64,000 nt of DNA, from NCBI GenBank assembly GCA_018894105.1, contig CM032117.1, positions 37,180,501-37,244,500 on the forward strand, read 5' to 3'. The stretch comes from Jacaranda mimosifolia (taxonomy: Eukaryota; Streptophyta; Magnoliopsida; Lamiales; Bignoniaceae). A model generated the notes under the pieces. That model was not told the origin of the DNA. It did no database searches and was given only the letters and a program-made list of their open reading frames with translations. Position numbers and translations under genes: made by a program. Below, one piece after another: positions 1-12,722 of this stretch (positions within the stretch are counted from its first letter, which is position 1; each line of letters starts with the position of its first letter).

Positions 1-179
1 GATGGTATTTACAATTTACGATATCATTTTAAAATTTATATATATAAAGATAATGGTAAAGATATATATATATATGTTATAGGTTAGTTCAAATGCAGTA
101 CATTTGCATATGTATATGGTATCCATATTTACATAACTAGTATTGAGATAAAAAAAAAATGGTACCAAGTATAAGGAAA

Positions 180-1392
180 TACGAGTACAAAAGTAAGTAG
201 AAAAACATGGAAAACAAGTATAGAACAAGGGAAGATTCAATACAAAGCTACATAGATGAAGTATAAAAATCCCAAAAATTAGTATATTTTTTGTTGATTT
301 TCAATATCATTCTTAGTACATTAGAGATGAAGTTGAATTTTTCTTAATCTGGCAATTCCACAATTATTAAATCATGATATATTAGTCCTAGGACTAATAT
401 AGTCATGAGAGGTTTATTGGTTTTCATCTTTTCGATGGTGGTGTTGAAAGGATTCATTTATAAGCTCAAACATGAATGGTTTATGCTAGTATGAATTAGA
501 ACACAAGTAGTTGGATGTGGGCATTTGGGTTCCCAACCATTTAAACACGTGCTATTATGACCACTACTTGAAGAAAAGATAATTTTATTATATTAAAAGG
601 CTTTAAGTGTTGTTCCATCCATTGAATTGAGGTAAACTCAATTAGAGAAAAAGAAAGTGCAAAAACACGCAAAATAAGTTCATAACAAGGACAAATTCAA
701 TACAAAACTGTAGAGATGAAGTATAAAAATCCCCCAAATCAGTATTTTTTGTCGATTTCTAGTATCATTAGTACATTAGAGATCAAGTTGAATTTGTCTT
801 AATCTGACGATTGCATGATTATTAAACTATGATGTACTGGTCGACATGATTCATTTAGCTTACGCATGAATAGTTTATACCAGTATGAACGAGAGCACAA
901 GTGGTTGGATGTGCGTATTTGTGTTCCCAACCATTTGAACACGTGCTATCATGACTATCAGTTGAAGAAAGGATTATTTTATTATATTAGAGGGTCTTAT
1001 GTATTGTTCCACCCATGGAGTTGAGGTAAACTTGGCAGAAGGAAAAGTAAGTATATAAACATGCAAAATAAGTACATAACAAGGGTGAATTCAGTATAGT
1101 ATTGTAAAGATCAAGTATAAATATCTAAAGAAACTGTATTTTATTTTTAGATTATGGTATCATTCTGAATACAAAAAATGGTATTTTTTTCCCTCAATTT
1201 AAGGTATCTTTTTTAGTACATGAGAGTATTTTTCTAAAATGAGGTATTACTTTTCTGTTGCCAATATCAATTATACATATTTGAACTATCGTTCAGTTTA
1301 AGTATTTTAGACCTTTAGATGTTAGTGTAGCCACGAAATCCTATTTCTCCTTACAATGTTAACTTCTAAATGAAACATTTACCGCCTACGAT
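180..1392. repeat. Degenerate tandem repeat, unit about 390-460 bp
   Basis: Three consecutive units can be aligned by eye. Each starts with an A-rich stretch near 191, 651 and 1041, followed by a shared phrase close to gatgaagtataaaaatccc (near 252, 714 and, diverged, 1108), then an AT-rich part and a shared motif around ttcccaaccatt. Units 1 and 2 are clearest; unit 3 decays after about 1150. The array continues beyond the solo LTR at 4004. No coding potential is visible; the short minus-strand ORF 16-240 is low-complexity Phe/Tyr/Ile-rich translation of AT-rich DNA. Confidence 0.75.
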
Positions 1393-3998
1393 TGTGACAT
1401 CCCACTCCGAGTAACCCAAAGCTGAGATATCAAAACATTCCAATCATTAATTCTTAACCCAAAATACAAGCAATAGCCCATGATTAAACTCTTAAGCTTA
1501 TCGGAAAGAGTAGCAAATTCCAACTTAAAGAAACCTGTAACAATACTGTAATATACAATACATAAACTAAATACATTCCACAAAATCTCAAATTCATCTT
1601 ATTAGAAGCAGTGGAATTTCAAACTTAACAAACTCGATAAACTATAAAGCAAACGCCAAGATTCACTTTCTTTCATAACAAAATATTTATAATCCTTAAA
1701 TCATCTATATCAATATAACGTTTCATATGCCTCAACTCCATACTTAACATTTAGACGATTTCCATATATACATGCAACATCTGATATATTACAAAACATA
1801 CTCCCGTCCTGGCTGGAGTCTAAATTCCTCGCTTATTCCCTATCTGAGAGAATCAAAATAAATTTGGGGGGGGGGGGGGGATAAGTCCAAAGGACTTAGT
1901 AAGGGATAACTGTAAGCATAACAGAAAGATTCTATTGAGGAAGAATCAACTCAACAGACTGTAAATCAACAGTCAATCAGAACATATCAGAATACTGTCA
2001 GACAATCAAGCAGAACATATCAGAATACCGACAAGCAGTCTATGACAATCCAACAAAGTAGAAATCATTCAAATAAACAAATCAGATCAAAATGTATTTT
2101 CCAATCAGACTAAACTTTCCCAAGCATAGTAGCTTGGTACCGAACTTAACTTTACATAAAACAGACTAAACTTACCCAAGCGTGATAGCCTAGTATGAAC
2201 TTACCCAAGCACAACAATCTGGTACAAAACTTACCCAAGCGTAGCTTGGTACATAACTTACCTACACATTACAGCTTGGTACATAACTTATTGCTGACAA
2301 AACGATCAGTACCAACAGTACAGATAGAAAACAGATAATTGGATATCAGATCGAATAGATAACATACGGTCGGATAACAAATTGAACAGATAACAAACAA
2401 AATGTTCTTGGCTAGAACGAACATATAATATAATCAATCAAAAGATAACCATCACAGGGGCATACATGTCAATTGACAGATAAGAAACAGATTCTGAACA
2501 ATTAATCGATTTCAATAACATAATTCAGTGCAGTACAGAAACAGAAACCCACATAGGGGCGTGTCCAAATATCAAAAAATTGAAAGGAGTGCCAGGTTGG
2601 CAAACCCTCACCTCTGTAGTCTCAAAAGTACTGCCACAGTCAGCAGCCTATTGGTCCGTGGGACCCACTTCTTCGTTACCTAACCAAAAAGTAAAATTTA
2701 TAATCAAAATCCATACATAATCCTATTAATCACAATTATACCATTAATAATCCATAATCACTAAGTTATTGATTGATAAGGTATCTCATTCTTATTTTCA
2801 AGGTCATGGTCACAATCCTAAATCACGCAATGTGGTTAACCCTAACATAATCAATTCCTAATCAAATGCCATTTAATCTTATTATATAACCCTTAATACT
2901 ATTTTAAATCCAAGTTTTGGCATTTTGCATAAGTCCGGGTCCACTTATTCCATACTCCTTGCATAGGGATCAATATACGTATATATAAACATATCATCTC
3001 TTCCCATATTCCTATTCTTGGCAAGGCACAATGCTAAATTAGGAAAGGTACAACTAAATCCAAATGCCAAAGCTTGCCACTGGAGTATCAAAACCACAAA
3101 TCGATTACATGGTTGCGATCATCGCATCGAGGAGATGAAACTGTCTCTTCATCATCGCCGGCCGCCGCTGCCGGAAAAATCTCAATGCCACCACCATTCT
3201 GCTCCTCTCGAGCTCCTGAACCTAATGGCCCCTTCAGTTTCAAGTTTCACAGCCTGTAGCACCCTCAACCGACCTCAATAGCCTTAAAAATGGGTTTTCA
3301 CCATTGAGCTCCGATCATTATTCCCTATCGCCGCCGCTGTATTTCACCGCTATGCATCGCCTCTATGGTGTTCTGCCTGACGAGTATTGCCCAGACCACC
3401 CTTTAGGGTCGACGTTGGTCACTGAAAAATAGCAAACCTACTTGCCCCGCCGTGAAATGCTCCTCGGTCTCTCTCTCGCGGTGGCTCGCCGGTGGTTGTT
3501 CAGCCGAGCATGTGGTCTTTGGTGGTTACCGGAGGTGTGGGGAATGTTTTGGTCGGTTCAGTTTGGTGATAGGGTCGCTGATGGTGGGAGATCACTGGTG
3601 GTTGGGTGGTTGCTGGTGAAGGAAGGAGGAAAGGAGAAGAAAGGAAAGGAAATGGTGAAGGAATGGAAAAGAAATCCTGCTCTCCGTTTTCTTAAAAAAT
3701 CCAACTTTCCAATTTTGCAATTCAGTCCCAAAAGATTTCCAAAAGACTCAATCAAGCCCCTTGAATTCCTTAAAAACTGCAGTTGACCCCATTGACCAAA
3801 GTACTTATATGCAAACCCCAAAAACTTCCTAAAATGTTAAATCAAGTTCTTTAAAATCATAAATCTGACCCTAAAACTTTTCAATTTCTCGCAATTGAGT
3901 CCTTTTATATTTTCTTTCCGGGCCTTAAAATCCAACCAATAATTCTCTTAATTTCTAAATTCTTATTTCCGAAAATACTGAATTTCAGGGGTGTTACA
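1393..3998 (-). mobile_element. Solo LTR of a Ty3/gypsy-type retrotransposon
   Basis: The block begins TGTGACATCCC and ends GGGGTGTTACA, i.e. TG...CA ends that are imperfect inverted repeats. It is flanked by a perfect 5-bp duplication ACGAT (1388-1392 and 3999-4003). Removing it and one ACGAT rejoins the flanking tandem repeat, which reads through a near-identical site at about 4405-4415. Read on the minus strand it starts TGTAACACCCC and ends GGGATGTCACA, the end pattern commonly seen in plant Tekay/Del-type chromoviruses; lineage is inference. At 2606 bp with no internal domain, primer site or second LTR it is best explained as a solo LTR left by LTR-LTR recombination. A 15-bp G run lies at 1866-1880. 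ORFs inside (3018-3281, 3442-3786, 3558-3821) are LTR translation. Confidence 0.8.
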
Positions 3999-4003
3999 AC
4001 GAT

Positions 4004-4620
4004 GGTCCTTCACTCTAGTAGTTTGTGTTCCCAATCATTCCAACACATGTGTATCCCAATTGTTAAATGAAGAAAGTATGATTTTATGATTTTTGGATGG
4101 TCTTATATGTGGTTTCACTAGTAATTTGAGGCAAATTAGGCCTTGCGATAGCTAAGTATAGAATCACTTTAATGCAGTACTAGATGCTGAAGATGAGATA
4201 TTTTTCTTCTCTAATCAAGTATTCTATTGCAAACATGAGGTATTATTTTTGCTAAAATGGGGTATTACTTTTTTGTTATCTAGTATCAATTATACACATT
4301 TTAACTGTCGTTCAACTTAAGTATTTTAGACCTTTTTATGTTGGTATAGCCACATGAAAACATGTTTATCCTTACATTGTTGATTTCCAAATGAAGAATT
4401 TTACCACATACGATGGTGTTTCACACTAGTATTTCGTGTTCCCAACTAATATAAAATAAATCTAATGCAATACTAGATACGAAATATAAGGTATTATACT
4501 ATTAAGGACCAATATATACATAAGAAAATGAATTATTACCTTACTAACATGAGGCATTATCTCTTTGATAAAATAAAAAATAAATTTGGACAATAGTTCC
4601 AACATAAATCTTCCCAATAG
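4004..4620. repeat. Continuation of the 5' tandem repeat after the solo LTR
   Basis: Positions 4004-4160 carry the same phrase order as the units at 480-650 and 890-1030 (a gtgttcccaa-type motif, a ttgaagaaag-type motif, a gaggtaaac-type motif). Positions 4190-4400 match 1150-1390 closely, including the phrase around aagtattttagacc. This shows the solo LTR landed inside an existing array. Confidence 0.65.
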
Positions 4621-5889
4621 TTTAAAAAGAATACTTGTTCATGATTCCTTTCACACTAAAATAATAGTACAATATGTCTATATTTTACAAATCATACAAT
4701 ACAAATAATTTTATAAAAATTCTCCAATTGAAATAAAGTACAATACAAATATTTCAACTTAACATGCCCTCCAGACAAGGATGAATTTAGCAGTTGTCAT
4801 AAGCACGTGTACATAGTCTATTTCTAATCTAACTTTTTTTAATTCTTTGCCTTTTTCACATTTTCTTTTCCTAATTGAAGAGAAATAAAATCAATCAAGT
4901 TATTAAATGTAATGAAAAATGGTAATACAAGTACAGATATACAATAAAATGGTAAGCAAACCATTATCGTATCAATTTGCACTAAAGGGTAAGAAAGTGA
5001 GTTTTACTTAATAGAAGCGTAAGCTTGCTTCCAAAGTATTATATCATTTTGCAATATGTTCTATCATCTTGCTCTACCCTACAACTCCAACTCTGTAAAT
5101 CCACAACATACAATTTATTATTATCAATCATTTCAAAACTCCAACCACTACTAATATGCAAATTGAGCAAAAGTATTGCAGTATCAGTGTGGACGTCCTA
5201 AATTGCACTAATGTCATACTAATCATTGAACTACTAAATGTGATAATGTATAAATAAAGTATCTTATAAAAGGAACAAAACATATAACAGTTAGTTACTA
5301 ATTGTAACACATCGGAAGTACACCAAAGAATTAATGCAATACTCATATTGAAAATATGAAGAACTTGCCAATATGTATAGCCGATTTTCCTTCCACATCC
5401 TTTCGGTGAATTTTTTGTAAGACCATCATAACAATAATGGCCATTTTCAGGCAAATATGTAACCTAATCGTATTGAAAATCTAATTATCAGTACCTAAAG
5501 TGACATACTTTTTTTTTTTGAGGTGGAGTGAAATATTGCAATGCGGTGAACTCAAAACTAATTCTAGATCATCTTTTCCCAATATGAAACAATAACTTTA
5601 TCAAACTCATACCTTCATAAATTGAAAAAAATGTAGAGTTTCCCATTGTTGACACAACTTTCCAATAGAGTTTGAGCATATTGGCCACTCGAAGATATTT
5701 TAATTAAGCTCAAATTGACGACGACTTACCTTCTTTTTCCTATTGTTACACAATTATTAAACTCCAACTTATAATAGAATACAAGAAATGAGGTTAGTGA
5801 TCTTTGGATTTTTCCTGCTGAAATAGTTTGAGAATAGTGAAAAAATGAAAAAAAACCAATCTTTAGGTGTTTGCAGTAGTGAGCCATAG
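4621..5889. other. AT-rich DNA, no gene recognised
   Basis: Nothing beyond short ORFs. One minus-strand ORF at 5128-5454 (108 aa) has an uneven, partly protein-like start followed by hydrophobic Ile/Leu/Cys-rich sequence. It has no motif I recognise and could be an exon scrap or chance. Confidence 0.4.
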
Positions 5890-5912
5890 TAGATAGATAG
5901 ATAGATAGATAA

Positions 5913-5955
<43 letters not shown>
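5890..5955. repeat. Compound microsatellite (GATA)n-(GA)n
   Basis: About five GATA units (5890-5912) run into an uninterrupted GA tract to about 5955. The 91-aa minus-strand ORF covering it (Ser-Leu repeats) is repeat translation. Confidence 0.95.
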
Positions 5956-5959
<4 letters not shown>

Positions 5960-7089
5960 TATTAGCTAAAAGAGAAGAGAAAATAAGATATTTGGGGGTT
6001 ATTTCGATCAAACCAAGTGAATGGATAGTGAACTCAAAACACAATATTAAAATGGGGAGTTAAAATTGAAAAATGGTGGATAAGGACTGGCACCTAAAAT
6101 GAAAATGGGAATTCGTGCTTTTGAATAAGATCCAGTCATAAAAATGCATATTAATTAAAGAAGAAAAATGATGGCAACTAAATGATTCAACCAAAAAATC
6201 TATAAATTGTATGTATTGGTAAAAATATTACTATTTATTGCATATGAATAAAATCATAAGTCATTGTTTGAATATAAAGCCAATAGATGCATATGCAGAG
6301 AGATAACAGAGAAAGCAAGTAAGCACTCATGTTATAACATGTCGATTTTGGTGCATTATTGGAATTCTACCCTTGAAATGTTGACAAAGATGATCATCTT
6401 TTGTGTTGCTTGAAAGTGGAGTTAGGGTGCTTCATGAAAAATAGCTAATTTGAGAAGATTTTTGCTTCAGAATGTAGAACTTGAGATTTTAAATAAATGA
6501 TTTTTTGTGTCCATTTTGACTTTGGGAGTCGATATTTATATTGACTAAGTGCTTAGTGGACTTTAGGCCACTTGGATAGGTGTATCTATCTTGATGGGCT
6601 TAACAAATTGGGCTTATTAGCATTTCACTTAACTATGGGCTCTTTTATTTATTCTTTTACATTTTTTTTACCTTCAAGGCCTTTTTTTTTCCATATGATC
6701 AAGCCCCTACTTTCAATTTGAAAACATAATTACATATTGAAAGTATATTATAAGTTTTAATTTTAATTATAGTTTGTCTCAATTAATTAATTAAATTTTG
6801 ATAATTTATTTTTTTAATTTTGACTATGAAAAATTTGAAGAATTTGATGGTTGATTAAGTTGAGATTCTTAGGTTTCCTTATTTGGTTGTTCTTAGGAGA
6901 TGTCTTGTTAGGCACTTTGTATTCACCTAAGGACATAGACAGATTTTGGCAAGTTTGGACTTTCAAGAAATAGGCCTTGTTAGCGATGTAAGATAAGTTC
7001 CCATGGTAATTTCTTTTCATTTACCTCACTTTATTACCTTGCAATTATTTTCTAACTCCTTAGAGTCAATAAAATTTTCTTGGGATATG
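5956..7089. other. No gene or known repeat recognised
   Basis: AT-rich sequence with a 68-aa minus-strand ORF (6814-7020) lacking recognisable motifs. Confidence 0.35.
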
Positions 7090-9210
7090 TTAGCTTAGGA
7101 GTGAGACATGTCTAGCATCGAAAGCAGGATATCGAGTAGGGGACTAATTTCAAATTAAAGTCCAATTCTAAGTTGAAGTCAGAGTTCGTATGTCTGATAG
7201 AGGCTAGCTGCGGGATCGCTGAGGCTAGGCACTAGTGCACCAAATGCCAGCAGGGCCTGGTGTCTCTTGTTGGGGGACGCTTGGAGTAGACACCCTTGTG
7301 CTACGCAGACGCCCTAGCACAGGCGACCATGGTCATATTAAGGTTGTCAGAGTTCGTGGGGGTTGTCCTACACATGGTGTCATTGTATTTTTTGACTTTG
7401 TGAACCGATTTGGACACAAAATCTAGTCTAGTCTTGTGTCTTGAGATTGCGCATCAAGAACGCTTTAATTAGTCCTTGGTTTTGAGCTCTCTTCTTCATT
7501 TAAGTTTGATTCTCAGTCTGAGTTTGGAGAAGAGGATTATGTTGAGGAAGGGTCCAAGGTTGCTCCAAATGTTGCTTGTAGTTTCGTCACTATTGATGCA
7601 ATACCTTGTTCACTTTCGTTGGGTGAGGTAAAAATTCTAAGGCGTGGGTTCTCCAACTTTGACTAGTATGTTTGGTTTTTCTTTTTTTGGAGGATCGCAT
7701 TGTATTGCCTCCTTCAAGGTATTCACTATTTTCAATGATTATATTAGTAGTAGGTTTTTTCTTCCTCTTGATCTTTTATTGTTGGAGCTAATAAGGAAGT
7801 TACAATATGTGTTTGAGTCAATTTACTCTAAACTCCTTTGCATATTTTATAGGATTTCAACCCTGCTTTAGGGAATTAGGTCTTCTTATCTCTTTAAATA
7901 GTTCTAATTCCTTGTTCGAGTGTGGAATGAACCAAATAAAGCTTTTTTGCACATTTTCCTAGACTAAATCATAAATTCCCAAGTGGTTTCATTATTTTAG
8001 AGGGCCTTGGAAGAGTGGATTTTTCTTTGTGTGAGATGAAGATTAGGAGTTACCAGTGTTTGCACTAGCTCATTGTCTCTAGTGCACATGTGAAAGGTTC
8101 ATCGCAACCTATGCTAGTGCTTTGAGGACGCAAGATTGTTCCTTTCTTTGTTACCTATATGTTTTCTGAGGATACTTAGTTAATTTTGTAGCTTTTATTC
8201 TGCTTGTGTGCTTATTACTATAGTCTTGTTTTCTTCTTAGTACTTTCTTTATTTTTGCCAATTATTTGTTGGATTGTTGAACGTAACCCACTTCACGTGT
8301 TCTTGACAGGAAAGAAGATTAATTTGATGAGGATCTAGGCTAGGAGGGTAGATGGAGGTTCTTGTGAGAGGCGCACGGTGGAGCAGTACAGAAGGAGGCA
8401 TCACTTGTACCGGGCGGCATCTAAGCTCTTCACAGCTGCATTTAGGGAGATTCGTGCTTTGTCTTCTTGTAAAGCACCTTAAGCTGGCACTGGTTTTGAT
8501 TTTAAGCCGGTGATTTTAGGATCAAATAGAAAATGTGCTTGGAAATTAGTTCTAGGAGGTACTTGTTTGAAATCTTTTTGCCTTTTCCATTTTGGTAAGG
8601 GAAACGGTTTGTTTCGCTATAGTCTACATTGAAGTTGTGGTATTAACTCACATTAGGATGTCAACGAGATTGCTTTTAGCACAAACAACCTATGGAGCGG
8701 GGTTAGGAAGTATGATTTGGAAAAGTTTGAGATATCTCCTTTTTTCAATTGAGTAAGTTAGCCTCTGGAGACTTAGTTTGGGTTAGGGATTTCCTCCTTA
8801 ATTTATTTTGATTGTATACTATATTCATGGTCGTGCATACTTATTTGACCATTTTGTTTATGATTTTCACCAAGGATTTGAATTTGGTTGTGTAGATATC
8901 TCGCCAAGCAATAGGGACTAAAACTAGGATAATTCTACTTAAGGAGAAGGACTTATGACTCTCTTAGTAGCATGCTCAGAAGATTGAGGAGTTTACAAAG
9001 TTGCTAAAGGAACATAAGCAGCTGAAGGCGTGGTATATTAAGTAGGTGAAGGCAAAGAGGAAATTCTTGGAGTCTCTCATTGAAAAGCTACTTGTGTCTA
9101 CTGTGCGCAATAAGGTAGTAAAGGAATTTAAGGGCTCTGACAAATTTTTTGAGGTAAAGGCTTCTGTGATCTATGAGCATACCAACTAGGATTGTTGTAG
9201 CTTGCTTTGT
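7090..9210 (+). pseudogene. Decayed 'putative gypsy-type transposon' domain gene
   Basis: Base composition changes from AT-rich to mixed, and fragments of protein-like sequence appear in shifting plus-strand frames. Near 7500-7640 there is an acidic stretch. Near 7745-7860 a hydrophobic stretch containing PLDLLLLELIRKL, continued in another frame by SQFTLNSF, follows the pattern of the plant domain called putative gypsy-type transposon (PF04195-like), where a 'FPLHPF...L...QL.PN.W' arrangement is usual. Downstream, 8335-8480 (Arg-rich) and 9000-9190 (Lys/Glu-rich, coiled-coil-like) resemble the C-terminal half of such proteins. Many stops and frame changes rule out a working gene. The family match is by eye and tentative; a generic gag remnant is the alternative. 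Confidence 0.4.
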
Positions 9211-9694
9211 AAAACTTGTTGCTACTTGTTCTTAATATTCCAATCAACCTTTCTATTAGAGCTTTAGAGGTTAGCATTGATGCTATGATAGTGAATCCGA
9301 TGGTTGCGGCTCCATAAGAGTATATTAGAACCTAGACTAGGAGTTGATGATTTTTCCTTTTTCTTTTGTTGAGTACTACTTTATTTATTTATTTATTTTT
9401 ACTTTCACAAAAGTAGTATGTTAGGTAGTTTCCTTTCTAGTGGCCAAGTGTAAGCAGGACACTGATATACATATTTGCACGCTTTGGTATTGTTAAGCTT
9501 TACTCTTTTTGGTTATGGAGATTTGATCAACTTGGTTTTCTTTCCCATACCTAGTCGTTCAGACGACTTCATATTTTCGTGCTTTACTTCTCTCGTGTGT
9601 TGTTTGCATGTCATGGCATGCTTACATTTTTTCTTCTTCTTTTGTCTACTTCTTGAGACTTTATCATGATGAAGAGTCATAGGGGGTAGACATG
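9211..9694. other. No gene recognised; short (TTTA)n tract
   Basis: A small TTTA-type simple repeat lies near 9380-9403. The 64-aa ORF at 9475-9669 is Phe/Leu/Cys-rich and unconvincing. Confidence 0.4.
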
Positions 9695-10115
9695 ACTATG
9701 AGCCCTCTTAGGGGTCTTACTGCGGCTTAGTTTTCATGAGCCCTCTTTAAGGGGTCTTACTATGATATTCGTGGTTAGTGTGCATCTCCTTAAAGGTGTT
9801 GCTGAAGTTGTGGTAATTGTCTTTGTGGGCCACCATGGGGATGTAGGTGTAATTGTTATCACTGCCCCCTCTCTTGGATCTTATAACAACTTTTGTTTGC
9901 CACATTCCCTCATGGAGGTCTAATAGTGGTCTTTTGTATGTTTTCCACACGCCCTTTTGACGGTCTTATAATGGTATTCTCCCAAGTGCCTCTTTGAAGG
10001 TCTTATAGTGGTCTTTTGGCACATGCCCCCTTGGGGGGTCCTATAATGGTGTTGATGTCAACTGCCACCAACCCTTTTGGGGGTTTTACAATAGTCTTAA
10101 TATGGTGTACTTGCC
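9695..10115. repeat. Irregular minisatellite with a C-run/G-run core
   Basis: At least seven copies of a core close to CCCTTTTGGGGGTCTTATA recur at about 9700, 9740, 9905, 9950, 9990, 10028 and 10072. Each is followed by an ATGGT-like tail and separated by variable linkers, so spacing runs from about 35 to 165 bp. The core is itself semi-palindromic. Linkers are unrelated to one another, unlike a normal head-to-tail satellite. Confidence 0.7.
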
Positions 10116-10610
10116 AATAACTATGTAGAGTCATTCATTTCTTACTTGATGTTGTGAATTTGCTATTATGTGTTCATTTTCTATATGTGAGGTCTTATGG
10201 TGAGTCATATAATTTTTATTTGCAATAGTCATTGTGCAACAAAAAAATGAACACAGTCGTGAGGAAACGTTAAAGAACTTCAATTAAAATAAGTAAAGGA
10301 TAGACATCATTTCTTGTCTAGGATGGTCTTTTATTCATAACTTTTGGGATAATACCTAACTAGTTAAAAGTGAAAACTTAGAACTTAAAACAAGAAATCC
10401 TAACTACTAGAAAAAAAGAAAGGCTTTAATGTGAAGGAATAGGCGTGCTTGTTCATTTTAAAGGGCTCTCTCCTCTTTTTGTTGCAAGGGTTGAGTAGTT
10501 GAAACAATTTCTTCTTGGTAGAACGTTTCCTAAAGTTTGATTTTGGACTACGTCGATTCCTTCTCTTGGATGTTGATTCCTTGTATAAGCATTATAGCGA
10601 TGCTGGCTTC
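10116..10610. other. No gene recognised
   Basis: AT-rich sequence between the minisatellite and the protease remnant. On the minus strand it lies downstream of the protease scrap, where reverse transcriptase would be expected, but no such motif is visible. Confidence 0.35.
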
Positions 10611-10890
10611 TTATATTATGCCTTTAGCTTTATCTTTCAACTTGCTTTCTCGACATCTCTTTGCATCGTTCAAGATGGCATTAGGAACCTTTATTCCTTT
10701 CAAGATGATTGTTTTGCATTCTCTGGTAGTGCGCTGGAAGTAGACAACTTCTCCTATTTTACTAGGTGTAAGGAACTTTATCTTCATGTGGTAGGTTGTG
10801 AGAACCACTCAAAAAAAGTTTAGGGTTGGTCTTTCTAGTATCACGTGGCACATAGATTGGGTCTTGACAACTAGGAATTTTTCCACAAGA
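10611..10890 (-). pseudogene. Ty3/gypsy polyprotein remnant, aspartic-protease C-terminal part
   Basis: On the minus strand from about 10,885 the translation contains VILERPTLN, then a stop, then VVLTTYHMKIKF, IGEV and TTRECK. This order matches the C-terminal half of plant Ty3/gypsy retropepsins, where an ILGRP(T/F)LN motif (here Gly to Glu) is followed by STYH.KLKFPT, a (V/I)GEVRGDQ-like segment and ARECY. The DTG active site would lie upstream and is not seen. At least one in-frame stop and the missing reverse transcriptase make it a dead fragment. Nothing links it to the solo LTR at 1393. Confidence 0.6.
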
Positions 10891-11263
10891 TAATAGTATT
10901 GTCGTGAGAGTAATGTCAATAGTGGTTGTGGTTCTGTGGTAGAGATGGGGAAGGGTATTTAGAGTATGGCAATAGTGGTAGGCTTTCTCCCTTTTTTCTT
11001 AGGCAGTCATTGGATGAGTCACGAAGATGTAGTAAATAATACACTATTTTCCTTTAATTTCATTAGTACATTATAAAGAAAAGCAAATAAGCTTGCTAGA
11101 GGATAACAAATAGGCTTGCAAATCCTCTCGCAGATAAAATTTTTCCTAATCAGCAACATATCCTACTTGTTGTTGCCTCCATCTGCATCTTCCTAACACT
11201 TTCCCTTCCAGCTCATCTCCTCCTTGATAGATACCTCTTCATCCTCCTTCATATTATTTCCAT
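10891..11263. other. Unassigned flank of copia copy A
   Basis: Minus-strand frames here are Lys/Glu-rich in places (11,150-11,260) and may belong to the same decayed element as the protease scrap, but no motif is certain. Confidence 0.3.
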
Positions 11264-12227
11264 TACAATGTTGGAATAGTGCCCCACAACCAATTAGATT
11301 AGCATACAAACTATTTCACTTGTGTACAATCTTGATTGAATGATATTCAAATATAATGACCATCTTCATCTTATGCTTAATTTTCTTCACTAGATTTTGT
11401 TGGAGCCCTAGATCACACATGACTACAACACTTGGTTGCATATTAGGCGGTGATCATGAAATAAGTCTTACACGGTCGGATCTTAAATATTCCAAGTCAA
11501 AAAATCTTATGAGACATGGCATCTAAGATTCAGATAGACTTGCGCGAACGATGCATAATCCAAGGAGTTGAATATTGCTCCGTTTCATGAGCAATCCATG
11601 TTAGACATGGGTGCATGTTAGCAGGTGCTTGTTAGAGAACAAGTTCACTAAAGATCCTCACAGAGAATCCACTAGACAACCGAAGTAGTAAGTCAATAGT
11701 GACAAGTTCTCCAGATTAAGCTAATGTATATAATTAGCCCTTTGACCTAAGGATCCATGGTAACCTTGTATTTAGGTCCTTACTCTTTGACTCTTTCTTG
11801 ACCACATAGCGGGTCTTTCTGGTTGAGATCGGGTATAAACTACTTAGACATGGAGGTTTTTGAGATCCTAGATGGGATCCATCTCCCCGTCGTTGTGAAG
11901 GGCGAGTGCATCTCCTATGTATTTTATAATAATCAATTCTAGGAGTCCTTGCGCAAAGCCATATGATAATTTGGAAAAGGCATTTTCCAAAGATGAGGTC
12001 ATAAAAGAAAATCGAACATTGGCATTAGAAACATAGTTATTAAGACTATTTGGGAACCAACAAATATCTTGCCCTAAGCCTCTTTGGGAGATAGGAGACG
12101 GAAGGACCGTATTTGCATGGCAAGCGTAGAGCTAGAATGTTTCATCAAGAGCATATTCATTTTCACTAATTAGTTGGGCTCTGTGGGCTTGAGGCTAGAC
12201 ATCGACCACGGAGATTGGATACTCTTG

Positions 12228-12722
12228 AATTAATAGAGATTAATTGAATGAGTTATTAGTTTAAAGGAGTTTAAACTAATTCGAATATTTCAATATTCAA
12301 CATATCATAAAAGTTGTGAGCCCATGTCCAATGAATAGGAGAACCTAATGGGTCACACATAAAAACCTAAAGAAAGTTATATTTGTTGGGAGGAATTTTC
12401 TAAAGAGTTAGAAAATTTATTCTAGCGATTTTTTGTGGAGAAAATCGGTTGGCTAGTTTTTAAGTCATTTTGGCTTGATTAATTTAATTGTTAAATTAGT
12501 CAAAATAATTTAAGGAGTTAAATTAGACCAATTAAATTAAGAAGTTAATTGTTTTTAGTCAAAATAGTTAAGGAGTTAATTTAATTGGTGCCATATGACA
12601 ATTATTAGTCAAGTTAACTTAAAAAGTTAAGTAGACACCTTCTAACTTAAAGTGTTAAGTTAGTTGACTTAAGGAGTTAAGTCAAGACCAATTAATTAAA
12701 TTAAAGAGATAATTTAATTAAT
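12228..12722 (+). other. Hairpin array in LTR of copy A
   Basis: Separate short inverted repeats follow one another: 12,228-12,245 (AATTAAT, loop AGAG), about 12,259-12,282 (TTAGTTTAAA, loop GGAG), 12,478-12,502, 12,507-12,524 (AATTTAA, loop GGAG), 12,642-12,663 (CTAACTTAA, loop AGTG), 12,664-12,685 (TTGACTTAA, loop GGAG) and 12,691-12,722 (13-bp stem). Most stems are perfect. The same array, with partly different stems, is in every other LTR of the family. Confidence 0.85.

Noticed and set aside
3018..3821. Overlapping ORFs of 87-114 aa on both strands
   Set aside because: They lie wholly inside the solo LTR, overlap on opposite strands and have no domain; this GC-richer part of large gypsy LTRs commonly shows chance ORFs.
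5769..6044. 91-aa ORF with Ser-Leu repeats
   Set aside because: It is translation of the GA microsatellite.
7235..7426. 63-aa ORF as an independent gene
   Set aside because: It is short, with no motif, and lies within a stretch of decayed transposon-like coding sequence in changing frames.
9747..9950. 67-aa minus-strand ORF
   Set aside because: It runs through the minisatellite and its reading frame depends on the repeat cores.
10515..10823. 102-aa plus-strand ORF
   Set aside because: It is antisense to the recognised gypsy protease fragment on the minus strand.
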